Assembly (NCBI GenBank): GCA_036788195.1
Contig: DAIQNX010000014.1
Location: 1-64,000 of the forward strand
Direction: 5' to 3'
DNA length: 64,000 bases
Source: CALFXN01 sp937957815
GTDB lineage: Bacteria > Synergistota > Synergistia > Synergistales > Aminobacteriaceae
The stretch's first letter is position 1. Each line of letters starts with the position of its first letter. Shown here one piece after another: positions 7,430 through 15,201 of the stretch. The notes below the pieces were generated by a model, which made no database searches, had not been told where the DNA came from, and worked only from the letters and a program-made list of their open reading frames with translations. The position numbers and the translations under genes were made by a program.

Positions 7430-8962
7430 ATGAAGAAATTTGCAGTGGTTCTCGCAGTTGTCGCCCTCGCCGCTTTCGCCGTGCCGGCGCTTGCAGCGAA
7501 CCCATTCATGGATGTTCCCATGAATCACTGGGCCTATGACGCAATCGGACAGCTTGCCGCGAAGGGCGTCCTTTCCGGCTATCCGGATGGCACCTACAAG
7601 GGCAACCAGCCCACGACCCGGTACGAGATGGCTTCCGCCCTCGCCCGCGCTCTGGCCGTCGTCGACATGACCAAGGCCAGCAAGCAGGATGTCGAGATGC
7701 TGAAGAAGCTCGTTGTCGAATTCAAGGACGAACTCGACGCCCTCGGCGTCAAGGTCGACAAGATCGACAAGAGAGTCGCCCAGCTCGAGTCCGACATCGG
7801 CGGATGGAAGCTGACGGGTTCCTTCCGTATGGACTGGAAGTTCGGCGGCGAAGATGACGGCCAGTATACCACCGGTGATTCCGACATGAACCTGCGGACT
7901 CCCAATAACTGGCTCCAGCTCGTCAAGAGGATCGACGACAAGGTGTCCTACCGCGCCCGGCTTCGCCGGACCAACGGCGGCGCCCATGACAGCGGCGACG
8001 GCCTCTCCTGGAGAGAGAATTTCATCACCGTCAAGTTCCCGTGGGACATCACGGCCCGCTTCGGTAAGCTGAACTGCATCGACTGGGAAGGCGACGCGGG
8101 GCTCTACGAAGGTAACTTCGGCGATGACTCGTGGTTCCTTGACTGGCGTTTCCAGGGCATGGCGTTCGACAAGACCTTCGGAATGGGCGACGCGCATTTC
8201 TTCGTTGCCCACGACGATGGCGCCCTTGTCAAAGGCAAGCTGACCGATGTCGAGGCCAACTGGTTCGGCGCCCGCTTCAACTTCAACTTCAACGAGACCT
8301 TCCGTCTCGCGGTGAGCGGCATCATGCGGGATGTCCAGAACGACGACAAGACCGTCGCTCCGACGAAGGGCTTCTACGGTGCGGCAGATGTGACGGTGTG
8401 GTATGCCGACTTCGCGGTCAACTTCACGAAGGATATCGCCTTCAGAGCCATGTATGCGGGCGAGAAGTGGGACGTCAACGCCGGAATTCTTCTTGGTGGC
8501 GATTCGCCCAAGGCGTGGAAGGCCATCGTCGATGTGAAGCAGGACGCGCTCAAGTTCACCAGCCTCTGGCTCGAGTACAGCAAGTGGGATGCGTCCTTCG
8601 CTTCCGCGAACACGTTCCTGAACTATGCTGAAGGTCCTGGGTCCGGATTTGACAGCACCGGCGTTATGCCGAAGATGACGGATCCCAGCAGAAACAGTGA
8701 GCTGACCTACCTCCACGCTGGCCTCAGCCAGAAGTGGACCGATCAGTGGATGACCTTCGAGCGGTACGTCGCGGTCGACTTCGACAAGGCGAACAACGCT
8801 GCGTTCACCGATCTGAAGAGCTACATGCTCGGCGTGCGCTACTACTACACACCGGCCCTGTTCTTCGAGTTCCTCTATGACAAGGTCGACTACGACGAGG
8901 TTGCCGGAACCGCGTGGAAAGACGACAATATGTTCCGGTTCCGGACGCAGATCAGCTTCTAG
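7430..8962 (+). CDS. SLH-domain outer-membrane beta-barrel protein (OmpM/SlpA-like porin)
   Basis: A 510-residue outer-membrane protein that would anchor the outer membrane to the cell wall and form pores. A signal peptide covers residues 1-22 or 23 (ending VPALAA). One SLH domain follows at about 24-75 (MNHWAYDAIGQLAAKG, SGYPDGTYKGNQPTTRYEM), then a predicted coiled coil at about 77-125 (LGVKVDKIDKRVAQLESDIG), then an aromatic-rich beta-barrel region ending in FRFRTQISF. A C-terminal phenylalanine is the usual BAM recognition signal. The start at 7430 is chosen because the signal peptide begins there behind AAGGGGGT; the frame is open back to 7214 but that stretch is leader. Codon use suggests high expression. 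In Negativicutes and Thermus such proteins bind modified wall polymers. Confidence 0.92.
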   Translation: MKKFAVVLAVVALAAFAVPALAANPFMDVPMNHWAYDAIGQLAAKGVLSGYPDGTYKGNQPTTRYEMASALARALAVVDMTKASKQDVEMLKKLVVEFKDELDALGVKVDKIDKRVAQLESDIGGWKLTGSFRMDWKFGGEDDGQYTTGDSDMNLRTPNNWLQLVKRIDDKVSYRARLRRTNGGAHDSGDGLSWRENFITVKFPWDITARFGKLNCIDWEGDAGLYEGNFGDDSWFLDWRFQGMAFDKTFGMGDAHFFVAHDDGALVKGKLTDVEANWFGARFNFNFNETFRLAVSGIMRDVQNDDKTVAPTKGFYGAADVTVWYADFAVNFTKDIAFRAMYAGEKWDVNAGILLGGDSPKAWKAIVDVKQDALKFTSLWLEYSKWDASFASANTFLNYAEGPGSGFDSTGVMPKMTDPSRNSELTYLHAGLSQKWTDQWMTFERYVAVDFDKANNAAFTDLKSYMLGVRYYYTPALFFEFLYDKVDYDEVAGTAWKDDNMFRFRTQISF

Positions 8963-8989
8963 TCTGAATCCGTTCGTTGCAATGAAAGA

Positions 8990-9022
8990 CGGGGGGCCCG
9001 GAAGGGCTCTCCGCTTTTTTTT
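8990..9022 (+). terminator. Rho-independent terminator after the SLH porin
   Basis: Ten-base stem (8990-8999 with 9004-9013, including two G-U pairs), GGAA-type loop, followed by eight T (9015-9022). It separates the porin from the next gene. Confidence 0.9.
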
Positions 9023-9104
9023 CGTGGTCTCTTCCCGCCTTCCTGTGGTATCATGACCCGGCAAGGACGACCGTCCCCGCGGGGGGACACGAGGAGGCGG
9101 AACA

Positions 9105-9890
9105 GTGATACGAACAGGCGACGCTTTTTGGGGAAATCTGGTCCGGAGTCGGATGGCCTTGATGGCCTTTTGCGCGGTATTTCTTATGGCGGGCGTTTCC
9201 GAGGCGGCGTCCCAGTATCAGGACGTCATGTCGAAGTGGGAGCGCAAGGGCGCCTATACGGAGCAGGGCGAGCTCGGACGTCTCGAGGTGAAGGTGGTCT
9301 ATTACTCCGGAGAGTATATCGAGGCGCTCCTGAACGAGGAGGCTCGGAAGAACATGTGGACCGCGGACGAACTCGAGCGGTACAAGTACAACCTCCTGAA
9401 GACGCTCAACCTCGACGAGACGATCCCGTTCATGGTGGAGTTCAACAATAACGGCCCCTCGATGCACATGGCGCCGTTCAACGAGCAGATCGCGCTCTGG
9501 GTCGGAAAAAAGAAGCTGACTCCCGTCGACTACGACAAGCGCTTCAATTTCAAGCTCCAGGGCAAGCGCGAGGGGATGGTTCACTTTCCGAAGTACGACG
9601 AGAAGACCGGGAAGTCGAATCTCCAGGGGGCGGCGACGATTCGGCTGACGATGGCCGGCGGAATTCATGGATACCTTAAAGGAGAAATTTCCTATCTCTG
9701 GGATGTCACGAAGGACAATCCGCAGCGTCTCTACGAGGGCAAGGCCGCGTCCCGCCTCGAACTCGACCGTCTGATCGCGCGAATCAGGAAACTGTCCGAC
9801 CAGAAGAAGGAACTCGAAGGCAAGGTCGCTGAAATCGACAGGGAACTTGCGACGATTCAGCAGCGCGTGGACGAACTGCAGAGGCAATGA
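9105..9890 (+). CDS. Secreted protein of unknown function with C-terminal coiled coil
   Basis: I do not recognise a named family. The 261-residue product has an N-terminal signal sequence (hydrophobic about residues 17-31, ending near SEAASQ). A central mixed domain spans about 35-200, and a C-terminal heptad region follows (LDRLIARIRKLSDQKKELEG and on). Its central domain is related to that of the protein at 20332-21606: both share a tyrosine/proline-ELL-type segment, an ET.PF motif (ETIPFMVEF here, ETEPFLLTV there), a PV.Y.K.F motif and a following V.FPK motif. It is flanked by terminators on both sides, so it is probably transcribed alone. A periplasmic location is likely. Confidence 0.85.
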   Translation: MIRTGDAFWGNLVRSRMALMAFCAVFLMAGVSEAASQYQDVMSKWERKGAYTEQGELGRLEVKVVYYSGEYIEALLNEEARKNMWTADELERYKYNLLKTLNLDETIPFMVEFNNNGPSMHMAPFNEQIALWVGKKKLTPVDYDKRFNFKLQGKREGMVHFPKYDEKTGKSNLQGAATIRLTMAGGIHGYLKGEISYLWDVTKDNPQRLYEGKAASRLELDRLIARIRKLSDQKKELEGKVAEIDRELATIQQRVDELQRQ

Positions 9891-9914
9891 CCTGCGGCGG
9901 ATTGCGCCGTTTCC

Positions 9915-9941
9915 GGACCCCCCAAGGGGGGTCCTTTTTTT
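9915..9941 (+). terminator. Rho-independent terminator
   Basis: Perfect nine-base stem GGACCCCCC/GGGGGGTCC (9915-9923 with 9926-9934) followed by seven T. It ends the monocistronic secreted-protein transcript upstream of pfkA. Confidence 0.93.
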
Positions 9942-9947
9942 GTGCGG

Positions 9948-9977
9948 TTGCGCGGAAGCGCGATGAGGCCGTACAAT
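9948..9977 (+). promoter_or_regulatory. Probable pfkA promoter
   Basis: TTGCGC (9948-9953), 18-base spacer, TACAAT (9972-9977), just after the terminator and 37 bases before the pfkA GTG. Confidence 0.55.
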
Positions 9978-10013
9978 CACTTTCAGGAACTTCCGGGAGA
10001 GGAGGGACGACCC

Positions 10014-10979
10014 GTGAATCTGAAGCGTATCGCCGTACTGACCAGCGGGGGTGACGCCCCAGGCATGAACGCCGCCATACGGGCAGTGACACGAACCGCA
10101 ATCTATCGTCGCGTCGAGGTGGTCGGAGTCGTCAAGGGGTTCGAGGGGCTCATGGACGGAAACTTTCAGGAACTGAATCCTGCGTCGGTGGGCGGCATTC
10201 TCCATCGGGGCGGAACGATACTCAGGACGGCGCGGAGCGAACGGTTCAAGACGCCCGAAGGCCTCGGAGACGCGGTCGCCCGGATGGAAGAACATCACAT
10301 TGACGGCGTGGTGATCATCGGAGGCGACGGGTCCTTTCGCGGAGCGCTGACTCTCGCCGCGAAGGGAGTTCCCGTGATCGGCGTTCCGGGCACGATCGAC
10401 AACGACATCGCCGGAACGGACGAAACGATCGGGTTCGATACGGCGATCAATACGGCGCTCGAAGCCGTCATGAAACTTCGCGATACGGCGAGCAGCCATG
10501 ACCGGCTCTTCATCGTCGAAGTCATGGGGCGCGATTCGGGGTTTCTGGCGCTCGAAGTCGCCGTGGCGGGAGGCGCGGAATACGTGGTGGTCCCGGAGCT
10601 CCGGTTCGATATCGGGAAGCTCTGCGATCGTCTGCACTACTCCCGGCGCCGCGGGAAGACGCACTCCCTGATCATCCTCGCCGAAGGCGCGATGTCCGCC
10701 GTCGAACTTCGCGACCGCCTCAGGGATACCGGCGGATACGACGCGCGAATCACCGTACTCGGGTACCTTCAGCGCGGGGGAAGCCCCACTGCCCGGGATG
10801 CGATCCTCGCGTCGCGCATGGGGAGCTTCGCCGTCGAGTCAATGCTCGCGGGGGAGAGCGGATCCATGGTCGGATGCGTCAACAACACGATGGACCTCCA
10901 TCCTCTCGAGCGGGCCTGGAAGGAACGCAAACTCCTGAACCCGGAACTTCTGGACCTCGTGGAAAAGCTGAGCATATGA
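10014..10979 (+). CDS. pfkA: ATP-dependent 6-phosphofructokinase
   Basis: Phosphorylates fructose-6-phosphate to fructose-1,6-bisphosphate in glycolysis. The 321-residue product matches the bacterial type: SGGDAPGMNAAIRAV at the N terminus, GGDGSFRGA (the glycine after GGD indicates ATP rather than pyrophosphate as donor), and PGTIDNDIAGTDETIGFDTA with the catalytic aspartate. GTG at 10014 is chosen because GGAGG lies nine bases upstream and the family begins at this point; an in-frame ATG at 9963 lies within the leader. The stop overlaps the start of the DUF4392 gene. Confidence 0.97.
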   Translation: MNLKRIAVLTSGGDAPGMNAAIRAVTRTAIYRRVEVVGVVKGFEGLMDGNFQELNPASVGGILHRGGTILRTARSERFKTPEGLGDAVARMEEHHIDGVVIIGGDGSFRGALTLAAKGVPVIGVPGTIDNDIAGTDETIGFDTAINTALEAVMKLRDTASSHDRLFIVEVMGRDSGFLALEVAVAGGAEYVVVPELRFDIGKLCDRLHYSRRRGKTHSLIILAEGAMSAVELRDRLRDTGGYDARITVLGYLQRGGSPTARDAILASRMGSFAVESMLAGESGSMVGCVNNTMDLHPLERAWKERKLLNPELLDLVEKLSI

Positions 10980-11899
10980 CGACCCGCGGAGAAGAGAGAC
11001 GTGTCGTCTTTCGGAGTGTGGACGACGCGCCCGGGAGTACGCTGGAATCGCCCGCGGCATTGCCCGGAGGAGTTGCGGAGGCGCTCGTTTCCCTCGTTGC
11101 GTCGAACAGGGCCGGACGCGGCTTGTCCTCGCTGTGCGCGCCGTCTTTTTTCGAACGCGCGCTGCCGCTTCTCGAGCGGGCGCGGGATGTCGTCATCGTT
11201 ACGGGATTTTTCATTCCGGCATGCATAGCTCCCGAGACCGACGGGCCGGGTGGAAGCGTCGTTCTCGGACGGGCGCTGGAGAGACTCGGGAAAAAAGTCC
11301 GGATCGTTACGGATGTCCTGTGTTTCGACGCGGTGTCGGCGTGCAGTTCGTCGGTGGGTGGGCCGTCCGTTCTGTCAGTTTCATCGTCCGGGGCGATGTT
11401 GACGGACGGGGGCGATCTCCTCGTGTTCATCGAACGTGTCGGGAGGGCGTCGGACGGCCGGTATTACAACATGCGCCGCGAGGATATAACCCGATGGGTC
11501 GTCCCGCTCGACGATACGGCCCTGACGGCCTTGGCGCGCGGAATTCCCGTTCTCGGAGTCGGGGATGGGGGGAACGAGGCCGGAATGGGGTATTTTCGCG
11601 AGTTATTCCCTTCGGTCCTTCCTGATTTTGCCGAATGTTGCTCCGTCGTCCCGTCGACGTGCGCTCTCCCCGTCGACGTCTCCTCGTGGGGGGCGTACGC
11701 GCTTGCGGCTGCGCTATCCGTTCGGAACGGCAGATGGCTCGGGCATACGGATGACGAAGAGATCGCGATGCTCCGCGCAATGTGCGACGCCGGAGCCGTC
11801 GACGGCGTTACGCGACGGCGCGACCTCTCGGTGGATCAATTCCCGCGGGACGAGATTCTCGGCGTCGTCCGCGGCATTCGTTCGGTTTGTCCGGATTAA
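10976..11899 (+). CDS. DUF4392 / D-glutamate cyclase-like protein
   Basis: A 307-residue protein of the DUF4392 family; the mammalian relative DGLUCY converts D-glutamate to 5-oxo-D-proline. Family features are VVIVTGFFIPACIAPETDGP, IVTD, FIERVGRASDGRYYNMR and the glycine-rich LGVGDGGNEAGMG. No signal peptide is seen, so it acts in the cytoplasm. It is coupled to pfkA by an ATGA overlap and converges on the ECF gene, with the two stop codons sharing the palindrome TTAA. D-glutamate turnover linked to wall recycling or amino-acid fermentation would fit, but the substrate here is untested. Confidence 0.82.
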   Translation: MTTRGEERRVVFRSVDDAPGSTLESPAALPGGVAEALVSLVASNRAGRGLSSLCAPSFFERALPLLERARDVVIVTGFFIPACIAPETDGPGGSVVLGRALERLGKKVRIVTDVLCFDAVSACSSSVGGPSVLSVSSSGAMLTDGGDLLVFIERVGRASDGRYYNMRREDITRWVVPLDDTALTALARGIPVLGVGDGGNEAGMGYFRELFPSVLPDFAECCSVVPSTCALPVDVSSWGAYALAAALSVRNGRWLGHTDDEEIAMLRAMCDAGAVDGVTRRRDLSVDQFPRDEILGVVRGIRSVCPD

Positions 11900-12417
11900 C
11901 TTCCGGCGCTCTTCCGACAGGACGCCTCTTCCCGGACGATCCCGGGTATTCTGTTCCTGACGATCGGGACGATCACGCGTGCCGCGAGAATGCCGATAGC
12001 CGTCTGGATCACGTCCGTTGCGAACTCGACGGGAGCTGCGGGAAGTCCGTAGAGGAGTGCCGCAAGCGACGTGTACCCCGCGATCATGACGATCGCGGCG
12101 CATCCGGTGGCGACGAATATCCCGCGATGCGCGAGCGAGCCTGCGACAAATCCTTCGAAGCCCTTGATGAAAAACGTGAACGGTGCCCACAACGGGTATC
12201 CGAGCAGGAGGTCGGCCAGGGATGCGCCGACGGCTGCGGAGAGCGCTCCGTATCGTCTGCCGGACACGAGGGCGACCGTGTAGATGACGGCTTCCCCGAA
12301 GTTGAAATACACGCGGTATCCCGGTACGGGGACGCTGATCATCGTGGCGACGATAACCGCCGCCGCGGCCAGTGCACCGAGAGCGACTCTTCCGGCGGCG
12401 TTCTGATGCGCGTTCAT
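11896..12417 (-). CDS. ECF transporter S component (PF07155-like)
   Basis: Substrate-binding membrane subunit of an energy-coupling-factor vitamin transporter, 173 residues with five or six hydrophobic segments. The signature is YFNFGEAVIYTVALVSGRRY, then ASLADLLLGYPLWAPFTFFI followed by KGFEGF. The substrate cannot be told; a vitamin is expected. No ECF ATPase or T component is nearby, so it probably shares a module encoded elsewhere (group II ECF). A ribosome site GGACGGAGAG precedes the ATG. No vitamin riboswitch is evident in the 146-base gap 12418-12563. Confidence 0.82.
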   Translation of the reverse strand: MNAHQNAAGRVALGALAAAAVIVATMISVPVPGYRVYFNFGEAVIYTVALVSGRRYGALSAAVGASLADLLLGYPLWAPFTFFIKGFEGFVAGSLAHRGIFVATGCAAIVMIAGYTSLAALLYGLPAAPVEFATDVIQTAIGILAARVIVPIVRNRIPGIVREEASCRKSAGS

Positions 12418-12563
12418 GTTCTCTCCGTCCTTCGAACTCGTATTTGTGCTTTGATTCTATTCATGGTACAGTGTTCTGCGTAGCTCCAGATGACGCATGA
12501 TTATCCCCTTTCTGGACCGGCGAGTGGCGTTCCGCCTGTACGTTTTCCGGGACGGTATGTATA

Positions 12564-13013
12564 ATGACCAGGAACAGGGTTCTCTTCTTATTTCTTCTCA
12601 TCGGCGGGATCGTTGTCCTTCTGGCCTCCTGTTTCGTGGGTATCCGACGGGGCGACAGAGGGACCGGAAGCGACGGACTGGTTTTTCATGGTGCGGATAT
12701 CAGGGATGAAACCCTGCTGCCTCCGAAGGTCCGGAAAGATGTTCCCGTTTTTCCCGGAACCGTGCGGACGCTCTGCGTCAGATTCCGGTACGAGACGCTC
12801 GATAACGGTTGCATGGCGCAGCTTCTCTGGCTCCACGGCGGTGTTATCATACGGCGCGAAGAGATCGTCCTCGCTCATGGAGAGGGGACGAAATGTCTGT
12901 GTTTGAGTTTTTGTGACGGAATTCCGCTCCCCGCCGGTGGTTACGAGGCGCGGATCGTCACATCCGCCGGGACGAGATGGAGCGGGAATTTCATCGTTTC
13001 CGGCGATGTGTAG
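12564..13013 (+). CDS. Putative lipoprotein, unknown function
   Basis: I do not recognise this 149-residue protein. The N terminus is a hydrophobic signal ending in the lipobox LLASC, with the acylated cysteine at residue 23, so it is probably an outer- or inner-membrane lipoprotein. The rest looks like a compact beta-rich domain (CVRFRYETLDNGCMAQLLWL, YEARIVTSAGTRWSGNFIV) similar in outline to DUF2914-type domains, which is only a resemblance. The ATG overlaps a TATAAT at 12560-12565, and no good ribosome site precedes it, so the start is uncertain. It sits 36 bases before talC. Confidence 0.65.
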   Translation: MTRNRVLFLFLLIGGIVVLLASCFVGIRRGDRGTGSDGLVFHGADIRDETLLPPKVRKDVPVFPGTVRTLCVRFRYETLDNGCMAQLLWLHGGVIIRREEIVLAHGEGTKCLCLSFCDGIPLPAGGYEARIVTSAGTRWSGNFIVSGDV

Positions 13014-13049
13014 AGATGTGAAAGAGATTTTTTCGAGGGATGGGATAGA

Positions 13050-13706
13050 TTGGAATTTTTCATCGACACGGCGAATATCGGAGAAATACGAACGGCGGAG
13101 TCCTGGGGCGTCATTTCTGGAGTGACCACGAATCCCAGTCTGGTTTCACGGGAGAACGGCGACTTTTTCGAGATGCTCAAATCGATCGCCGGGCTCGTGA
13201 ATGGCCCGGTCAGTGCCGAAGTGACGGCTCCTTCGGCGGACGGAATGATCGGCGAGGCGAGGCGTCTTGCCTCCATCGCGTCGAATGTCGTCATCAAGAT
13301 CCCGATGATTCCCGAAGGAATGTCCGTCGTCCGTTCGCTCTCCCGGGATGGGATCCCGACGAACGTGACCCTCGTTTTCTCCCCCCAGCAGGCCTTGCTT
13401 GCCGCGCGCGCGGGAGCGACGTACGTCAGCCCCTTTGTCGGTCGACTCGACGATATCGGTGAGGACGGAGTCGGACTCGTGCGGGATATCGCCGAACTGT
13501 TTTCGATCCATGATGTGGATACGAGGATCATCGCCGCCAGCATCCGGCATCCCCGGCATGTCTTCGAGTGCGCCCTTGCGGGAGCCGATATCGCCACGGT
13601 GCCGTTCAAGGTGCTCGAACAGTGTTTCTTTCACCCTCTGACCGAAAGGGGTCTCGAATCGTTCATGAAAGACTGGAACCGGTACCGCGCGAATCATGGC
13701 AGCTAA
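13050..13706 (+). CDS. talC: Fructose-6-phosphate aldolase / small transaldolase
   Basis: A 218-residue class I aldolase of the TalC/FSA family that transfers dihydroxyacetone units or cleaves fructose-6-phosphate. The Schiff-base lysine is K83 in VVIKIPMIPEG. Other family marks are the N-terminal FFIDTANIGEIR and TTNPSLV. The start is a TTG at 13050 behind GAGGGATGGG, which fixes the family N terminus. It overlaps rho by 11 bases; the talC-rho order is also common in Firmicutes. Transaldolase activity is likely to serve pentose synthesis together with the split transketolase at 31019-32862. Confidence 0.93.
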   Translation: MEFFIDTANIGEIRTAESWGVISGVTTNPSLVSRENGDFFEMLKSIAGLVNGPVSAEVTAPSADGMIGEARRLASIASNVVIKIPMIPEGMSVVRSLSRDGIPTNVTLVFSPQQALLAARAGATYVSPFVGRLDDIGEDGVGLVRDIAELFSIHDVDTRIIAASIRHPRHVFECALAGADIATVPFKVLEQCFFHPLTERGLESFMKDWNRYRANHGS

Positions 13707-15135
13707 GAATACTTCCAGGACAGCCCGAGCGGCGGAGAAGAAGGCTCCCGCCGAAATCCGGCAGGAAGAGGCCGTCGCAGTCCGGGAGGAGTCCGTGCAG
13801 GAGTCGGGCGCGCCCATAGTCGTCGCCGACGGAGCTTCCGAACAGGATGTTGCCACGCAGTCGGATTCGAGGAACGCTCCCCGTCCGAAGTACTCGTACT
13901 CGAAACTCGAACCCAGGGTCCTTGCCGATCTGCGCAAGATCGCGAAGGACATGGGAGTTTCGGGGTTTTCCTCCCTCCGCAAGGATGACCTGATCATCGC
14001 GATTCTGAAGGCGCAGGCCGACGCGATGAACTTCCGTTTCGGGGGAGGGACGCTCGAGGTCCTGACCGAAGGGTACGGATTCCTGCGCCCGAAGGGGCTA
14101 CTCCCGAGCGACAACGACGTTTACGTTTCGTCCTCCCAGATCCGGCGTTTCGGACTTCGGAACGGTGATGTCATCTGGGGATTCGTCCGTCCTCCCAAGG
14201 ACCAGGAACACTACGAGGCTCTCCTCCGCGTCGAAATGGTCAACTTCTCCGATCCGGAGGCCGCGAGAAAACGCCCCCAGTTCGGCGCGCTCACGCCGGT
14301 CTTTCCCGACGAGAAACTGACGCTCGAAACGGACCCCAGGGAGATCTCCACGCGTCTCGTGGATCTCTTTTCCCCGATCGGCAAAGGACAGAGAGCCCTC
14401 GTCGTCTCCCCGCCGAAAGCCGGAAAAACCACGCTCATCAAGCGGATCGCGAACTCCATCACGCAGAACTATCCCGACATCATCCTGATGGTCCTCCTCG
14501 TGGACGAACGTCCCGAGGAGGTGACGGATATGGCGCGTTCCGTTGACGGCGAGATTATCGCTTCCACGTTCGACCGTCCCGCCGACGAGCATATCCGCGT
14601 GGCGAACCTCGCGCTCGAAAAGGCGAAACGGCTGGTGGAGGTCGGAAAGGACGTTGTGCTCCTCCTCGATTCGATTACGCGGCTCGCCCGCGCCTCGAAC
14701 CTCGTCGTCCCTCCGTCGGGACGGACGCTCTCCGGCGGCATGGACCCCGCCGCGCTCTACTTCCCGAAGAGATTTTTCGGCGCTGCGCGGAACATCGAGG
14801 AAGGAGGCAGCCTCACGATCATCGGAACGGCGCTTGTCGACACGGGCAGCCGTATGGATGACGTGATCTACGAGGAGTTCAAGGGAACTGGAAACATGGA
14901 ACTTCACCTTTCCCGCAAGCTGGCGGAACAGAGGATCTTCCCCGCGATCGACATCACGAAGTCCGGAACGCGGCGCGAGGAGCTCCTGTTCAGCGAGGAA
15001 GATCTCGGCAAGCTCTGGCTTCTCCGGCGCCGCATCGTCAGTGTCGACGAGTCCGCGGCGTTGTCGCTCATCATAGATAAACTGAAGCAGTCTGCAACGA
15101 ACAGGGAATTTTTCATGTCCATCAAGCTTGCCTAG
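13696..15135 (+). CDS. rho: Transcription termination factor Rho
   Basis: Hexameric RNA-dependent helicase that ends transcription. The 479-residue product has an Ala/Glu-rich N-terminal extension (1-65), a Rho_N helical domain (about 68-105) and a cold-shock-like RNA-binding domain (about 113-190). The RecA-like ATPase has Walker A SPPKAGKTTL near 238-247, LLVDERPEEVTDMARSV, and the Walker B/arginine region LLLDSITRLARA. The extension is 50-60 residues longer than in the 419-residue E. coli protein, a common variation in other phyla. It overlaps talC by 11 bases. Confidence 0.97.
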   Translation: MAAKNTSRTARAAEKKAPAEIRQEEAVAVREESVQESGAPIVVADGASEQDVATQSDSRNAPRPKYSYSKLEPRVLADLRKIAKDMGVSGFSSLRKDDLIIAILKAQADAMNFRFGGGTLEVLTEGYGFLRPKGLLPSDNDVYVSSSQIRRFGLRNGDVIWGFVRPPKDQEHYEALLRVEMVNFSDPEAARKRPQFGALTPVFPDEKLTLETDPREISTRLVDLFSPIGKGQRALVVSPPKAGKTTLIKRIANSITQNYPDIILMVLLVDERPEEVTDMARSVDGEIIASTFDRPADEHIRVANLALEKAKRLVEVGKDVVLLLDSITRLARASNLVVPPSGRTLSGGMDPAALYFPKRFFGAARNIEEGGSLTIIGTALVDTGSRMDDVIYEEFKGTGNMELHLSRKLAEQRIFPAIDITKSGTRREELLFSEEDLGKLWLLRRRIVSVDESAALSLIIDKLKQSATNREFFMSIKLA

Positions 15136-15201
15136 ATCCCCGAAGGAGGTGCCGGACCGTGTTTTACGGCGCCTCACGAAAGGATCAAAGGAGGGAGATG
15201 C

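Noticed and set aside
12560..12565. TATAAT at the start of the lipoprotein gene
   Set aside because: It overlaps the ATG, has no convincing -35 box, and a start there would remove the signal peptide or leave a leaderless mRNA; I do not call it a promoter.
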